DNA from: an uncultured Candidatus Melainabacteria bacterium
GTDB lineage: Bacteria; Cyanobacteriota; Vampirovibrionia; Gastranaerophilales; Gastranaerophilaceae
Length of the DNA stretch: 34,325 nucleotides
NCBI GenBank assembly: GCA_949741915.1
Contig: CATJOM010000088.1
Span: forward strand, 1 to 34,325
Reading direction: 5' to 3'
Below are positions 7,454 to 17,271 of this stretch, piece by piece (the first letter of the stretch is position 1; every line of letters begins with the position of its first letter). The translations under genes were made by a program, and so were the position numbers. Below the pieces are notes generated by a model. That model was given only the letters and a program-made list of their open reading frames with translations. It made no database searches and was not told the DNA's origin.

Positions 7454-9540
7454 TGGCAAAACCGCAGGGCGCTGCAAATAATCCTATCTCAGAAATTGCT
7501 CTTGCAATATTTGTAATTCTCCTTATTCTGATTTTGCTTATGGAGATGCCGAACTGGGTTATAAATTTTTCAATCTCCCTTAATATTACCCTTGGGATTG
7601 TACTGTTAATGATTTCTCTATATGTTCAAAAACCCTTGGAGCTTGCAGCTTTCCCATCAATTATTCTTATCGGGACAATGTTTAGGCTGGTTTTATCCAT
7701 AGCATCCACCCGTCTTATTCTTGCAAAAGGTGATGCAGGCCAGGTTATAGAATCATTCGGCGCGTTTGTTACTGGTGGAAACATGATTGTCGGCGGCGTA
7801 ATATTTTTGATAATTACCGTTGTTCAGTTTATGGTAATCACAAAAGGTGCAGAGCGTATTGCAGAGGTTTCTGCGAGGTTTGCACTTGATGCTATGCCTG
7901 GTAAGCAGATGACAATTGATGCAGATTTTAACGCAGGGTTAATCTCCCCTGATGAGGCAGTAAAAAGGCGTGAAGATCTTCAAAGAGAATCTGCCCTTTT
8001 TGGCTCAATGGATGGTGCTATGAAGTTTGTAAAGGGAGATACCATTGCAGGCATTATCATTACTGTTATAAATATCCTTGGTGGTTTGATTATTGGTGTT
8101 GTTATGAATCAGATGCCGCCTGCAGATGCTGTTGCAAAATATACGGTTTTAACAATCGGTGATGGTTTGTGCTCTCAGGTGCCATCCCTTCTTATGTCAA
8201 TATCTTCAGGTATTGTAATGACGCGCTCTACATCTCAAAGCACATCTTTAGGTAAGGATGTTTCTGCGCAAATTATGTCAAAGCCGCAAAGTTTATTCTT
8301 TGCATGCGGCTTCTTGATATTAATCATCCTAAGCTCTGGTGTAACAGGCCTTCCCTGGTGGCCGTTTTTGTTATTTACTATAATTATAGCGGTTGGTGGT
8401 TTCTCTGTTCTTGTAAATCAGGATGTGCAGCAGCAGTTGGGCCAATTGGATGCTGTTAAACAAAATATGCAGGATTTAGTTAATCCTAATAAAATGTATG
8501 AAAGATTGGGTGTTGATGTTTTGAGTTTGCAGGTTGGCGCAGGCCTTCTTGTGATTGCAGACCCTGATCAGGATGGGCAATTGCTTGCAAAAATAGCAGC
8601 TCTAAGACAAAGGGTAACAGATGAACTTGGTTATATTATTCCAAATATTAGAATTATGGACTCATCTGCTATTGCCGATAATGAATACTTAATTGCGATA
8701 AGGTCAAATACTGTTGCAACCGGCATGGTGTACCCTGGCAAATTTATGGTAATTGCTGATCAGTGGGAAGCTTTGGGTAAAAAGGTACCGGATAATGTTA
8801 TAGTAAGCGTTGACCCCACCTATCAATCGCAAGCCTACTGGCTTGATGGGCAGTATATTGACAAAAATGACCGCATTACAGCTGTAGATTCTGTGGATGT
8901 AATTGTAACTCACCTGCAGGATTGTGTGCGCAAATACGTTGATGAGGTCATGACAAAGACTGATGTATTAAAACTTATGGAACTTGTAAAATCGCAGGAC
9001 CCAACCCTTGTAAATGACCTTGTGCCGACGATAATTTCAACCTCAGACCTTAGAAAAATCTTTGTTAATCTTATAAGGGAAAAGGTTTCAATAAAAGATA
9101 TCATATTTATTTTTGAAAGGCTTTGCGACTACGCCAGGTTTTCAAAAGAGCCAGATATTCTATCTGAAAGGCTTCGTGCTGCATTGGGCCGTCAAATTTG
9201 TCTTGCAAACTCAAACCGAGATAAAGTTTTATATGCCCTTACCCTTTCAAGCGAATGGGAGAAAACCCTTGATGATTCCTGCCAAAGGACAGAGCTTGGC
9301 ACAATGTTTCTCTTAAACCCGATGCAGGTTCAGGAATTAATTGAAACAACCGCAAATACTTTAATGCGTGCGCATCAGGCTGTCGGTATGCAACCTGTTA
9401 TCCTCTGCTCCCCTAGAATTCGCCTCCCTTTATATCAAATGCTTGAGCGCCACATACCAACCATCGTTGTAATATCATACTCGGAACTTATCACAGATAT
9501 CCGTGTTGAAGCCATAGATACAATTGGTGAGGGGTATTAA
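7453..9540 (+). CDS. flhA: Flagellar export gate protein FlhA
   Basis: FlhA is the large export-gate subunit of the flagellar type III secretion system. The 695-residue length is typical. The N-terminal part (about 1-320) carries around eight transmembrane helices and the FHIPEP family signatures: RLVLSIASTRLILAKGDAG, GNMIVGG, and KGAERIAEVSARFALDAMPG followed by KQMTIDADFNAG. The C-terminal cytoplasmic ring domain (about 345-695) binds chaperones and FliH/FliI. An ideal AGGAGG (7441-7446) precedes the ATG, which overlaps the fliH stop. It is the last gene of the operon and is followed by an inverted repeat and a strong terminator. Confidence 0.97.
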   Translation: MAKPQGAANNPISEIALAIFVILLILILLMEMPNWVINFSISLNITLGIVLLMISLYVQKPLELAAFPSIILIGTMFRLVLSIASTRLILAKGDAGQVIESFGAFVTGGNMIVGGVIFLIITVVQFMVITKGAERIAEVSARFALDAMPGKQMTIDADFNAGLISPDEAVKRREDLQRESALFGSMDGAMKFVKGDTIAGIIITVINILGGLIIGVVMNQMPPADAVAKYTVLTIGDGLCSQVPSLLMSISSGIVMTRSTSQSTSLGKDVSAQIMSKPQSLFFACGFLILIILSSGVTGLPWWPFLLFTIIIAVGGFSVLVNQDVQQQLGQLDAVKQNMQDLVNPNKMYERLGVDVLSLQVGAGLLVIADPDQDGQLLAKIAALRQRVTDELGYIIPNIRIMDSSAIADNEYLIAIRSNTVATGMVYPGKFMVIADQWEALGKKVPDNVIVSVDPTYQSQAYWLDGQYIDKNDRITAVDSVDVIVTHLQDCVRKYVDEVMTKTDVLKLMELVKSQDPTLVNDLVPTIISTSDLRKIFVNLIREKVSIKDIIFIFERLCDYARFSKEPDILSERLRAALGRQICLANSNRDKVLYALTLSSEWEKTLDDSCQRTELGTMFLLNPMQVQELIETTANTLMRAHQAVGMQPVILCSPRIRLPLYQMLERHIPTIVVISYSELITDIRVEAIDTIGEGY

Positions 9541-9576
9541 CAATTTGATTGAATTTTGATTATGCTGGCATACAGG

Positions 9577-9619
9577 TTTACAAACCTTAAATTAAACAAG
9601 CCCGTACAAGGTTTGTAAA
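9577..9619. repeat. 12-bp perfect inverted repeat after flhA
   Basis: TTTACAAACCTT (9577-9588) is the exact reverse complement of AAGGTTTGTAAA (9608-9619), with a 19-nt loop. It lies between the flhA stop and the GC-rich terminator. It could stabilise the operon mRNA end or be a protein-binding site. Confidence 0.6.
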
Positions 9620-9636
9620 TCACAAAATAGAAATGT

Positions 9637-9671
9637 GAAAACCCCCGAAAGTGAAATTTCCGGGGGTTTTG
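9637..9671. terminator. Bidirectional rho-independent terminator
   Basis: AAAACCCCCG (9638-9647) pairs with CGGGGGTTTT (9661-9670), with an AAA/TTT extension inside. The stem is flanked by T runs on both strands. It can end the flagellar operon on the plus strand and the convergent nucleotidyltransferase gene on the minus strand. Confidence 0.9.
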
Positions 9672-9698
9672 AATGATTGAGTAATTTATTTGCGTATC

Positions 9699-10865
9699 TT
9701 ATACTACAACATTAACACCATCAACATTTTTTACATCTATGCCTTTTGGTAGTATAAGTGCATCTGACTCTGTATAATTAGATGCTGTTCCGTACTCATT
9801 AAGCGCAGCTTGAGATGCAAGAAGTGTTTTTCCATCAAAAATTCTCTTCATAGATTCTTGTATCATTTTTTGATCATCTTTTGCAAAATTTGTGAGGAAT
9901 TTACCTTTTTGCATTTCTTTGATTGTATTATATAATGCCTTTGGCTCGCCAGCATCTTCCCATGTTTGAACAAGCTTAACATCGCATTTTTCTTTGCCGT
10001 ATTTTTCCTGAACTTTTTGGCAAGCAGCAGCAAAGTCATATGGCTCATTTTCATCTTTAGCGATAAACATTGAATCTTTTTCAAGTTCATCCATTAGCCA
10101 TTCCATAGCTTCTGCTTTGATTACAAACATACCAGTATTTGCAATGCATTTGCCATTTGGTGTTTCAAATTCACGGGCAATTTCAATAGTTTTTGGTTTT
10201 TCAACAAAACCATCCAGTTGCATAACATCATCTCTATCTGTTGGGACTACATTTAATACGCCGAACTTTTTAACTACTTCTTCTGGTTCGCGCTCAACAC
10301 CAACTAGCCCCATCTGTTTTGCAGGATTGTTGATTACATCTTTCATAAAATAATTAAGTTCAAATTTTTTGTCGGTATGGAATAAATTATCGCCACAGCA
10401 AACAATTACATTCTTTTGCGGTTTGCCTGCGTCTCTTAATTTTTGGGCATCATCAACAATCTCTGCGAATGAACCTCTTGCAACTTCTGCATTTTTTCTT
10501 TTAACGCCTTTTCCATCTGCAAATGGAACACCTAAAGCTAATGCAGGATCTGACATATGGAAATAGCTGCCATTAACAAGAGGCATTCCAAAACTAATTT
10601 TATTGGCTTGCGGGTTTTGGAATTCTGCCATTTCACTAAATCTGCTGCCTTTGCCTGCGCCAAGACTATACATTTCTGTATTTGCTTTTATTGAATCAAA
10701 ATCTTTGCACTCTTTTTGTTTTGCGATATTATCCTGAAAATTATCCCTAAATGGCTGCAGGGTACTCTCTTCAACATAGTTGCCATTATTTTTTGTAGAT
10801 GTGGTAAAAGTAGCGCCTTTAAATGCTGCTGTTTGATAATTGGGTGATACTGCACCAAGTCTCAT
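9699..10865 (-). CDS. NDP-sugar pyrophosphorylase-type nucleotidyltransferase
   Basis: This 388-residue protein has a GT-A-type nucleotidyltransferase core that would activate a sugar phosphate with an NTP. Visible motifs are SLGAGKGSRF at residues 67-76 (the glycine-rich GGxGTRL-like nucleotide loop), CCGDNLF around 156-162 (the metal-binding Asp), VEKP at 221-224 and NTGMF at 243-247. About 60 polar N-terminal residues precede the core and are unusual for the family. The C-terminus ends in a short tail without a clear left-handed beta-helix. The sugar cannot be predicted from sequence. A GAAGGAG RBS supports the ATG at 10865. The gene is convergent with flhA across a shared terminator and borders the cassette array. 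Confidence 0.82.
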   Translation of the reverse strand: MRLGAVSPNYQTAAFKGATFTTSTKNNGNYVEESTLQPFRDNFQDNIAKQKECKDFDSIKANTEMYSLGAGKGSRFSEMAEFQNPQANKISFGMPLVNGSYFHMSDPALALGVPFADGKGVKRKNAEVARGSFAEIVDDAQKLRDAGKPQKNVIVCCGDNLFHTDKKFELNYFMKDVINNPAKQMGLVGVEREPEEVVKKFGVLNVVPTDRDDVMQLDGFVEKPKTIEIAREFETPNGKCIANTGMFVIKAEAMEWLMDELEKDSMFIAKDENEPYDFAAACQKVQEKYGKEKCDVKLVQTWEDAGEPKALYNTIKEMQKGKFLTNFAKDDQKMIQESMKRIFDGKTLLASQAALNEYGTASNYTESDALILPKGIDVKNVDGVNVVV

Positions 10866-11170
10866 AATTCTTTCTCCTTCATTTTTTTATTATTACACAA
10901 CACACTGAATTTTCTTTAATTGTTTATTTAAAACTCCTAATTTTTTTTTTTGCTAGTAAAATTGAAAATTATTAAAAATCGTAACATTTATTTACAATAC
11001 TTCATCCCTGCTTAATAAATTTGACAAAAAAATTATTTTGCAAATAACCATGTTCTGCTCGTTAAAAGCTTTTCTGTCTACAAAATAATAAACAAATTAA
11101 AATGTTAATTCTGAAATAAAATCCAACCGATTTTATTTTTGTAAAGCAGGTTTTTAAATACACCGCCTAA
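10866..11170. other. AT-rich leader between the nucleotidyltransferase gene and the cassette array
   Basis: About 305 bp of very AT-rich DNA with poly-T/A runs. It must carry the minus-strand promoter of the nucleotidyltransferase gene. No gene is visible. At about 11170 the composition changes abruptly to the more GC-rich, stop-rich array sequence. Confidence 0.5.
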
Positions 11171-11309
11171 AAAATCCAAATCCAAAATATAATGCGCCCA
11201 GCTAGCGCGCAAGACACAGAATAAGCAAACTATGGTCAACTGTAGCCTAATGCATCAAAGTGGCTATGCTGCTGTGTATGATAAAGTCATACGAAAAAGC
11301 AAGGAATAA

Positions 11310-11516
11310 GCAGCGCACCGAAAAGGCAGCTGTATACATACACTTGCCAGTGCCATCGCAGGCTCCGGCATTAAAAGAGGCGCTATAAAGATGGAAACCT
11401 TGGGCATGGTTATTGCCACGCAACGTGCCACCCCAAAAACCATTTGGCCAGCAATAGCCATCTAAGGAGCCCACACAGCCGCTACTAAGCCCACTGCACC
11501 GCACAGAGCCTGCTTG
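11310..11516 (-). repeat. Silent cassette 1
   Basis: Reads QAGSVRC, then SSGCVGSLDGYCWPNGFWGG, a variable loop, and ends AAFSVRC. The LCD start is missing. The variable loop includes an extra CDGTGKC pair of cysteines, similar to cassettes 12 and 13. A GGATTTGGATTTTTT tail lies further downstream (about 11170-11186). Confidence 0.7.
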
Positions 11517-11629
11517 GCTATATGTATAACTATAAGCTTCAATCCAACTCGTCTACTTCTCCTTCAAGGCAACATAGGTAGCTTTTCTAAACAATACCTT
11601 CTGCGGTGTAAAATGTAGCAAATCCACTC

Positions 11630-11836
11630 ACAGCGCACCGAATAGGCAGCCCGACGGGTTTCAGTATAAAGATGCACAACTCCGCCTCTATAAAAGATAT
11701 TATGATAGATATCACCGGACGCAACTGTGCCAGACCAAAAGTGGACTGGGTGGCACCCGCCCGTAGAAGAACCTGTGCAATACCCCCAGTAAGCATCGCA
11801 CTTCACAGAGCTTCCTCCGCCATCGTCGCACAGCTG
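11630..11836 (-). repeat. Silent cassette 2 (complete)
   Basis: A full-length cassette from QLCDDGGGSSVKC through STGGCHPVHFWSG to AAYSVRC. Its 16-nt 3' anchor TATTCGGTGCGCTGTG is identical to 29155-29170 in the recipient gene. It is the closest relative of cassette 7. The two share an identical 17-residue core written with mostly different synonymous codons. Confidence 0.8.
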
Positions 11837-12205
11837 CAAACCTACTTTGCTGGCACCGCCTTACAAAGCAGCAGAGAGGCTTCTACAAGCCTGAGTCTCC
11901 GCGGCTCTAAAACAGTACCACTTGTGCAATGTAGCAGCTCTAGGCCCACAGTGTATTATTCGGCTAAAGAAACATAGGTATACCGTCCATGTTAATTTTG
12001 CTGTGGTGTATTTCTGCAAACGGAATGACATACAGCTGTAAACCTGAGTACGAATTTTATAAAAGTGCATATTGTTATAAAGTAACCCAAAGTATTATAT
12101 GTATAGCTGTGTATTATGCAATACCTAACTCTGTAAATACACAATAGGCTAGCTGAAGCCCGTCCTAATGCTAAATTCCAAATCCATCAAATGTGCAATA
12201 ACAAT

Positions 12206-12418
12206 GCGCACCGAAAAGGCAAGCAAACTACTTAGCTCGCTAATAGTAAAATTCTGCCACATCTGCCCCCAATAATATCTGCTTGCACCGCTGCTAGAGC
12301 CTGACCATACGTCATACGGGTAGCAGTGATTTGCATTTGATGTACCTTGGGCAGCACCTGCACAGTTATTGTAATTGTCGCACCGCACAGAGCCTGCAAC
12401 ACCGTAATCGCACAGCTG
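12206..12418 (-). repeat. Silent cassette 3 (complete)
   Basis: Reads QLCDYGVAGSVRC, then NNCAGAAQGTS, HCYPYDVWSGSSSGAS and LLAFSVR. A tail reading TGGATTTGGAATTTAG follows about 20 nt after the Arg codon. The frame continues in-frame past the module for about 18 codons before a stop. Confidence 0.75.
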
Positions 12419-12633
12419 AAAAGCAATACGGTGAATTCAATAAGGAAACAGTGCTTGGCCAGGTTTTGCACCAACTATCCAAGATAATTTTGCGGTTAAA
12501 AATCAAAAATAAGATGCATAAAATTATATCAGCACATTATAGCCAACAGTAAAAAAGATGGGATGCTGCCACTGTACAGCTAAATATGCTAGGAACTCAC
12601 AAACTTCTGCGCGAAAAGGAGAACCACAACCAA

Positions 12634-12672
12634 GGGCGATAGCAAACTTGCACTCGGCAAGAATGTACGCCC
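12634..12672. repeat. Cassette-associated hairpin a (after cassette 4)
   Basis: The outer stem is GGGCG (12634-12638) with CGCCC (12668-12672). The inner stem is CTTGC (12647-12651) with GCAAG (12657-12661) around a 5-nt loop. The unpaired sides are 8 and 6 nt, for a total of 39 nt. It ends 30 nt before the last Arg codon of cassette 4, i.e. 3' of it on the minus strand. Confidence 0.75.
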
Positions 12673-12701
12673 TAATACTGCCTCCCGTTGAAGAGTAGTC
12701 A

Positions 12702-12905
12702 GCGCACCGAAAAGGCAAGAATAGACTCCCTTAGCATGCTAAGATTCAAAACCCCGTTGCCAAGTGCAAAGTCATAAATATAAACAGAATCTGCCCATAT
12801 GCTTGACCATACATCACTTACCCAGCAGCCAGAGCCAGAACCTGCGCAACCTTTCCTTAGTCCTGCACACTGCACAGAGCTTCCAGAGCCTCCGTCGCAC
12901 AGCTG
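12702..12905 (-). repeat. Silent cassette 4 (complete)
   Basis: Reads FQLCDGGSGSSVQC, KGCAGSGSGCWVSDVWSS, a variable loop and ILAFSVR, immediately followed by TGA. Hairpin a follows 30 nt later. The plus-strand anchor AGCGCACCGAAAAGGC is shared with most other cassettes. Confidence 0.78.
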
Positions 12906-13232
12906 AAAATACATACGAATGGGTAAAATTCTAGAGGTATAAACCCTGCATAGAAGATATAACGTACTATCAAACTTAACAGAGGATCAATATATTGCTA
13001 GTAAACCTTCTGCCATAAATATAATACCTATGAGGCAAAGGCAAAAGTATATCTACGGCGTATTTCTAAGCTCAGCAGAAGGCAAAATCTAGTAGCAGTA
13101 AAGCATACAAAGAGTCTACCTACGTCACCCTATAGACAAGAACCAAACAGTGCACTGTGCTTTACTAAGGGTAAAAAGGGCTTTGCCATAGCATAACCAA
13201 GCACGCAGCATAGTAAAGACAACCATAGCCAA

Positions 13233-13271
13233 GGGCGATAACCTGCTTGTGATAGACAAGAAAGCACGCCC
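13233..13271. repeat. Cassette-associated hairpin b (after cassette 5)
   Basis: The outer stem is GGGCG (13233-13237) with CGCCC (13267-13271). The inner stem is CTTGT (13246-13250) with ACAAG (13256-13260). The geometry is the same 39-nt layout as hairpins a and c. The T/A pair in place of C/G in the inner stem is a compensatory change relative to hairpin a. Confidence 0.75.
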
Positions 13272-13298
13272 TGAAGCGCAACTGCAAAAAGTTTGTCA

Positions 13299-13478
13299 GC
13301 GCACCGAAAAGCCGTAGAGTCTGCTTCTGTAGCCATAGCCAAAAGTACCGCCAAGCCAACCTGTGAGGCTTGTATCACCAGTGCTATAGCCTGACCATAT
13401 GTGCGACGGCCAGCAATCAACCATGCCGCCCGCACAGCCGCTGACTTTGTATAAGCACTGCACAGAACCAGCAAAACC
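13299..13478 (-). repeat. Silent cassette 5
   Basis: Reads GFAGSVQC, SGCAGGMVDCWPSHIWSG, a variable loop rich in Gly/Tyr and YGFSVR followed by TGA. The LCD start is missing. Upstream in the same frame is a hydrophobic stretch (LTVITLSVVLNIAVFVSV) that is probably accidental. Hairpin b lies 28 nt downstream. Confidence 0.75.
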
Positions 13479-13793
13479 TGTATGCAGCAGGTATACCTCG
13501 CCTAAAATGCCTTTTACGCTGACAAAGACAGCAATATTCAGTACTACAGACAAAGTAATGACAGTTAAACCTATAAACCACATAACAGACTAACCTTTCA
13601 ACCTTAAAGGCGCCCTAAAATATAAGTTTCTGCATTAGTGCCTATATCCTTGTGCAAGAAACTGCCATAAGTTATGCGAATACTGCTATAGGGATGCACA
13701 TGTCACTAAACATTAAAAATACTAGTGCAACAAGTCTTTATAATATAACTAAAATCCTAATCCGTTAACACAGCTTGCAGCATACAAGGAAAT

Positions 13794-13973
13794 ACAGCGC
13801 ACCGAATAGGCCTCTTTATCTGTCCTAGAGCCTATACCCAGTGCACCTGAATTTACCCACACGGCATAATAATTTCCCGTGCTTATAAAGCTGCCAGACC
13901 AGAACGCATACGGATGACATCCTCCATAGCTGCCCGCACAGCCGCTTGCGTTGCACTGCACAGAGCCTGTGAG
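13794..13973 (-). repeat. Silent cassette 6
   Basis: Reads LTGSVQC, ASGCAGSYGGCHPYAFWSG, a variable loop and EAYSVRC. The LCD start is missing. It carries 15 nt of the TATTCGGTGCGCTGT anchor found in the recipient gene. A CGGATTAGGATTTTAG tail follows about 30 nt downstream instead of a hairpin. Confidence 0.75.
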
Positions 13974-14391
13974 TATACAAACAGCCTGCATGCTGTATAT
14001 GATGCACCCAGCCTGCACTCCAAAGGGCTATCTGGCAACACCCCCTCCTTTTTTATACAAGCATATATGTATATAGTTTATCTGCCTGCATCTATACCTT
14101 GTATACTGGTATATGTCTTTAAACGGAGCCCTGTATAGGCTGCTAATCATTGGAAGCCTTACTTAAGCTTTGTCATAACGTAAATTGGCTTTGCTAAAGC
14201 CATAAAAACAGGTAAATGCTAAATAAATCATATAGTAATAACAAAGCACACAGCTTGCAAATAACTAAATACAAGCCCTATGACGCATTTAAACTATAGT
14301 AACTAAATGTAAAGTGACAGTTAAGTATGAAAGGGAGAGTCTGCCATTGTATCTATAATCATAATTGCATAGTGAGAACAACCATAGCCAA

Positions 14392-14430
14392 GGGCGAGAG
14401 TATACTTGCGACAAGTAAGAACGCGCGCCC
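14392..14430. repeat. Cassette-associated hairpin c (after cassette 7)
   Basis: The outer stem is GGGCG (14392-14396) with CGCCC (14426-14430). The inner stem is CTTGC (14405-14409) with GTAAG (14415-14419), including a G-T wobble in this orientation. It is 39 nt long, as for hairpins a and b, and lies 32 nt after the end of cassette 7. Confidence 0.72.
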
Positions 14431-14461
14431 TCAAATACAACAAGTCACCGCAGAACCGCCA

Positions 14462-14662
14462 GCGCACCGAATAGGCTACAAGATAAGAATAAGTGTACTG
14501 ATATACAATGCCACCTCTGTAATAAATATTATGATATACATTAGCAGAGTATGGCGTGCCTGACCAGAAGTGTACTGGATGACATCCGCCTGTTGAGGAG
14601 CCAGTGCAAGGATATAAGGCATCGCACCTTACAGAGCTTCCTCCGCCATTGTCGCACAGCTG
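14462..14662 (-). repeat. Silent cassette 7 (complete)
   Basis: Reads LQLCDNGGGSSVRC, then STGGCHPVHFWSG, YHNIYYRGG and VAYSVR. It is the sister of cassette 2: the protein core is identical while 12 of 17 codons differ synonymously. Hairpin c lies downstream. Confidence 0.8.
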
Positions 14663-14963
14663 TAAAATAGCTTTGCTTGCTTTGATATCCATAAGGACAG
14701 GTGGTCTGTCACTCCTCTCCTTAAGTGGATACCGGTAAACTGTATCTGCAACCTTTAGTAGCAGGACACTCTTGCAACCGGAGTCCCAGGATGGTATAAA
14801 GCAAACCCAAGATAGGCTGGCAAAACATAAAAAACAGCAGGCATGAGTACACCTTATACTTCAACTGAGCTTTAGAATAGCAGTAGCATTGGGTTATAAC
14901 ATATGCATCTGCAGTGTAAATAAATCATTAAAACCAAATCCAGTATAAATAAAGGTTAGACAA

Positions 14964-15167
14964 TCGCACCGAAAAGGCAAAAGTATCGTCTCGCACGTTG
15001 CTAGTGCCAAAACTGCCGTCAACAAACTCTCGGTTATAATAACTGCCAGTATCTGCAAAGCCTGAGGACCAAATACCAAATATCCAGCAGCCTCCATCTA
15101 TTGAACCTTCGCAGATATACGCCGGGTGGCACCGCACAGAGCTTCCTTGCCAGCCGTCGCACAGCTG
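14964..15167 (-). repeat. Silent cassette 8 (complete)
   Basis: Reads QLCDGWQGSSVRC, YICEGSIDGGCWIFGIWSSG, a variable loop and FAFSVR. A tail reading TGGATTTGGTTTTAA follows about 20 nt downstream. About 500 bp of DNA without any cassette separates it from cassette 9. Confidence 0.75.
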
Positions 15168-15673
15168 TATAGTGCCATGTGAAACAGTAAACTACCTTGT
15201 AACGGCAAAGGGCTGACGCAGCAAAGTGAGAAAGCAGGAATGCAAAGCATAATGCATTGTAAGCCTCAAAAGTTTATATAATACTGAAAAAATATCATAA
15301 TCATAGCATTAAACGCGCTTGAGTAGGGAATAAGTGCCTTCAATGCTAAGATTTTAAGCCATTTTTAAGGGAAAATAAAGTAGCAACACTGTTAGGCTAC
15401 CGTCCTTGTAAGCATAGCAGGGGCTCCAGGTAGTGTATACCAGCTTTATATAGGTGGTTAACTTGATAAGGTATACGCTTGTGCAATAAACCATTAGGCT
15501 TAAACCTCTCTATACATATCAAGTCTTGTGGCTCTAACTATTGTGGCATACAGAGGAATCTGGAAGATGCGCCTAGAGGATAAAGTATGTATGAGTATGT
15601 ATACCTGAATGAAACATATAATAACATGCAGGCTTTATGCACTTTATTTTTGTAGGGTTAGCCAAAACCCGAA

Positions 15674-15865
15674 GCGCACCGAAAAGGCAAGGGTGCGCTC
15701 CCACTGTTCTAGGTGTATAACTCCGCTGCCAAGCCACAAACCTTTATAGACAGTGCTGCTAGCTGCAATGCTTGACCATATGTTATCGGCATAACAAGCA
15801 TTTAAATACGTACTGTTATACCCTGCGCCCACACAGCCGCCATGCTGCCTGCAGTGTACAAAACG
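15674..15865 (-). repeat. Silent cassette 9 (5' part eroded)
   Basis: Reads RFVHC, HGGCVGAGYN, NACYADNIWSS, a short variable loop and TLAFSVR. The GSVQC point has decayed to FVHC and the LCD start is missing, so this is the least conserved 5' half of the array. Confidence 0.65.
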
Positions 15866-15993
15866 GCTTCTGCTAAACTATATCGCATATTGCGCAAATA
15901 ATAATAGCAAGAAAACTAACAACCCTAAATACTGCAATGTACGTGCCAACTAAGCTATACTCCAGTAAAATCAACTTACAACAAGGCCTCTGC

Positions 15994-16175
15994 ACAGCGC
16001 ACCGAATAAGCCTCAATAAGAGTACGGGTACCAGAACCTACGACAGCGCCATCCAGCCAGAAAGCCTGGCGTGACTCAAGAGTACCTGAGCCTGACCAAA
16101 AGTGGTACGGGCCACAGAAACCGCTACCTGCAGCGCCCGCACAGCCGTAAAGCCAGCAGCACTGCACACATATAG
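15994..16175 (-). repeat. Silent cassette 10
   Basis: Reads AICVQC, YGCAGAAGSGFCGPYHFWSG, a variable loop and IEAYSVRC. Its 3' anchor (15993-16010) is an 18-nt exact match, in inverted orientation, to 29153-29170 of the recipient adhesin gene. This is the longest such match I found. Confidence 0.78.
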
Positions 16176-16434
16176 CCAAACGGTTAATAGATAGCACATA
16201 TCTTGGCTTTAACGCTCTTATTGCTCTAGATAATGTGGTCCATATATCTATTTAATGCCTATAGCTACAGCCAAATATATTGCCACGCTTAAATGATATC
16301 TGTATTGATAAAACGGTAAAACTCAGGCCAAAGCTTCTCTCTCAGGATAATTATTATAAAGGGCAAAAAACCCTGTCTCTGTGCCTCTAGGTATATAATC
16401 CGACCTTAAGAATCAAGCATCGCACCACGGCCAA

Positions 16435-16474
16435 GGGCGGCGGGATGCCTGCAACAAGTAAGAATATGTACCCC
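16435..16474. repeat. Cassette-associated hairpin d (after cassette 11, degenerate)
   Basis: The left outer arm is GGGCG (16435-16439) and the right arm has decayed to CCCC (16471-16474). The inner arms are CCTGC and GTAAG and pair imperfectly. The position, 31 nt after cassette 11, matches the intact hairpins. Confidence 0.55.
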
Positions 16475-16504
16475 AATATTGCAAATCAACCTATAAAATA
16501 AATG

Positions 16505-16705
16505 GCGCACCGAAAAGGCAAAGGCATACTCAAAATAGTTAACATAAAGATACTTATCCATAAGCTGACAAGCATATCCATAACTCGTCTCTGTAGGCCC
16601 ACCCCAAGCATCAAACGGATAACACGCGCCTCCAGTGGCGCCTGCACAGCTCCCGCCAAGCCCTCCGCACTGCACAGAGCCTGCAGTGCCTTGGTCACAC
16701 AGCTG
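16505..16705 (-). repeat. Silent cassette 11 (complete)
   Basis: Reads LQLCDQGTAGSVQC, GSCAGATGGACYPFDAWGG, a variable loop and FAFSVR. The WSG point is WGG, as in cassette 1. Degenerate hairpin d lies downstream. Confidence 0.75.
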
Positions 16706-17008
16706 TAGATGTGGCTGATGGATAAACCTGATAGTATATAGTAAAAAACGTAGCTGTGTCATACGTCAGATGACAGCCCATGCAAACGCGCATGCAAACG
16801 GTACTTTGTGGCGCCTGAGATAGCCTAAAACCGCAGCTAACTACATACTAGCGATATAGAAAATATACAGAAATAGCACTTGCAGATGCTTCGTTATACT
16901 AGCCTTAGCACAAGTAACTTGCAAACAGCCTAAAAACCGCCACAATAAGGCTTAGCACAAGCAACGGCAGTACTCTAAGCCTCCTAAAAACGAGCATACC
17001 ATAGCCAA

Positions 17009-17037
17009 GGGTGAAAAATGGCTTCGCCATTGCACCC
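17009..17037. repeat. Cassette-associated hairpin e (after cassette 12)
   Basis: The outer stem is GGGTG (17009-17013) with CACCC (17033-17037), a covarying change relative to GGGCG/CGCCC. The inner stem is ATGGC with GCCAT around TTC. It is shorter than the others (29 nt) but sits at the same 31-nt distance from its cassette. It also shares the CCATAGCC flank just left of the stem. Confidence 0.7.
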
Positions 17038-17067
17038 TGAAATATAGCAAAAACCCCGAAGAAACCA

Positions 17068-17271
17068 GCGCACCGAAAAGGCAAGCACAGTGGTGCACCT
17101 GCCTGGATACTCACAGGTATCAGTATCAAGAATGCCGCTATGCAAGATATAACCTCTATAATAACCATCACCAAGAAAAGAGCCCGACCAAAAATTGCGC
17201 GGATAGCAAATCCCGTTAAATGCCCCTGCACAAGCGCTATCCAAAGAGGCGCACTGCACAGAGCCTGCACT
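17068..17271 (-). repeat. Silent cassette 12
   Basis: Reads SAGSVQC, DSACAGAFNGICYPRNFWSG, a long variable loop containing an extra Cys pair, and LAFSVR. The LCD start is missing. Hairpin e lies downstream. Confidence 0.75.
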
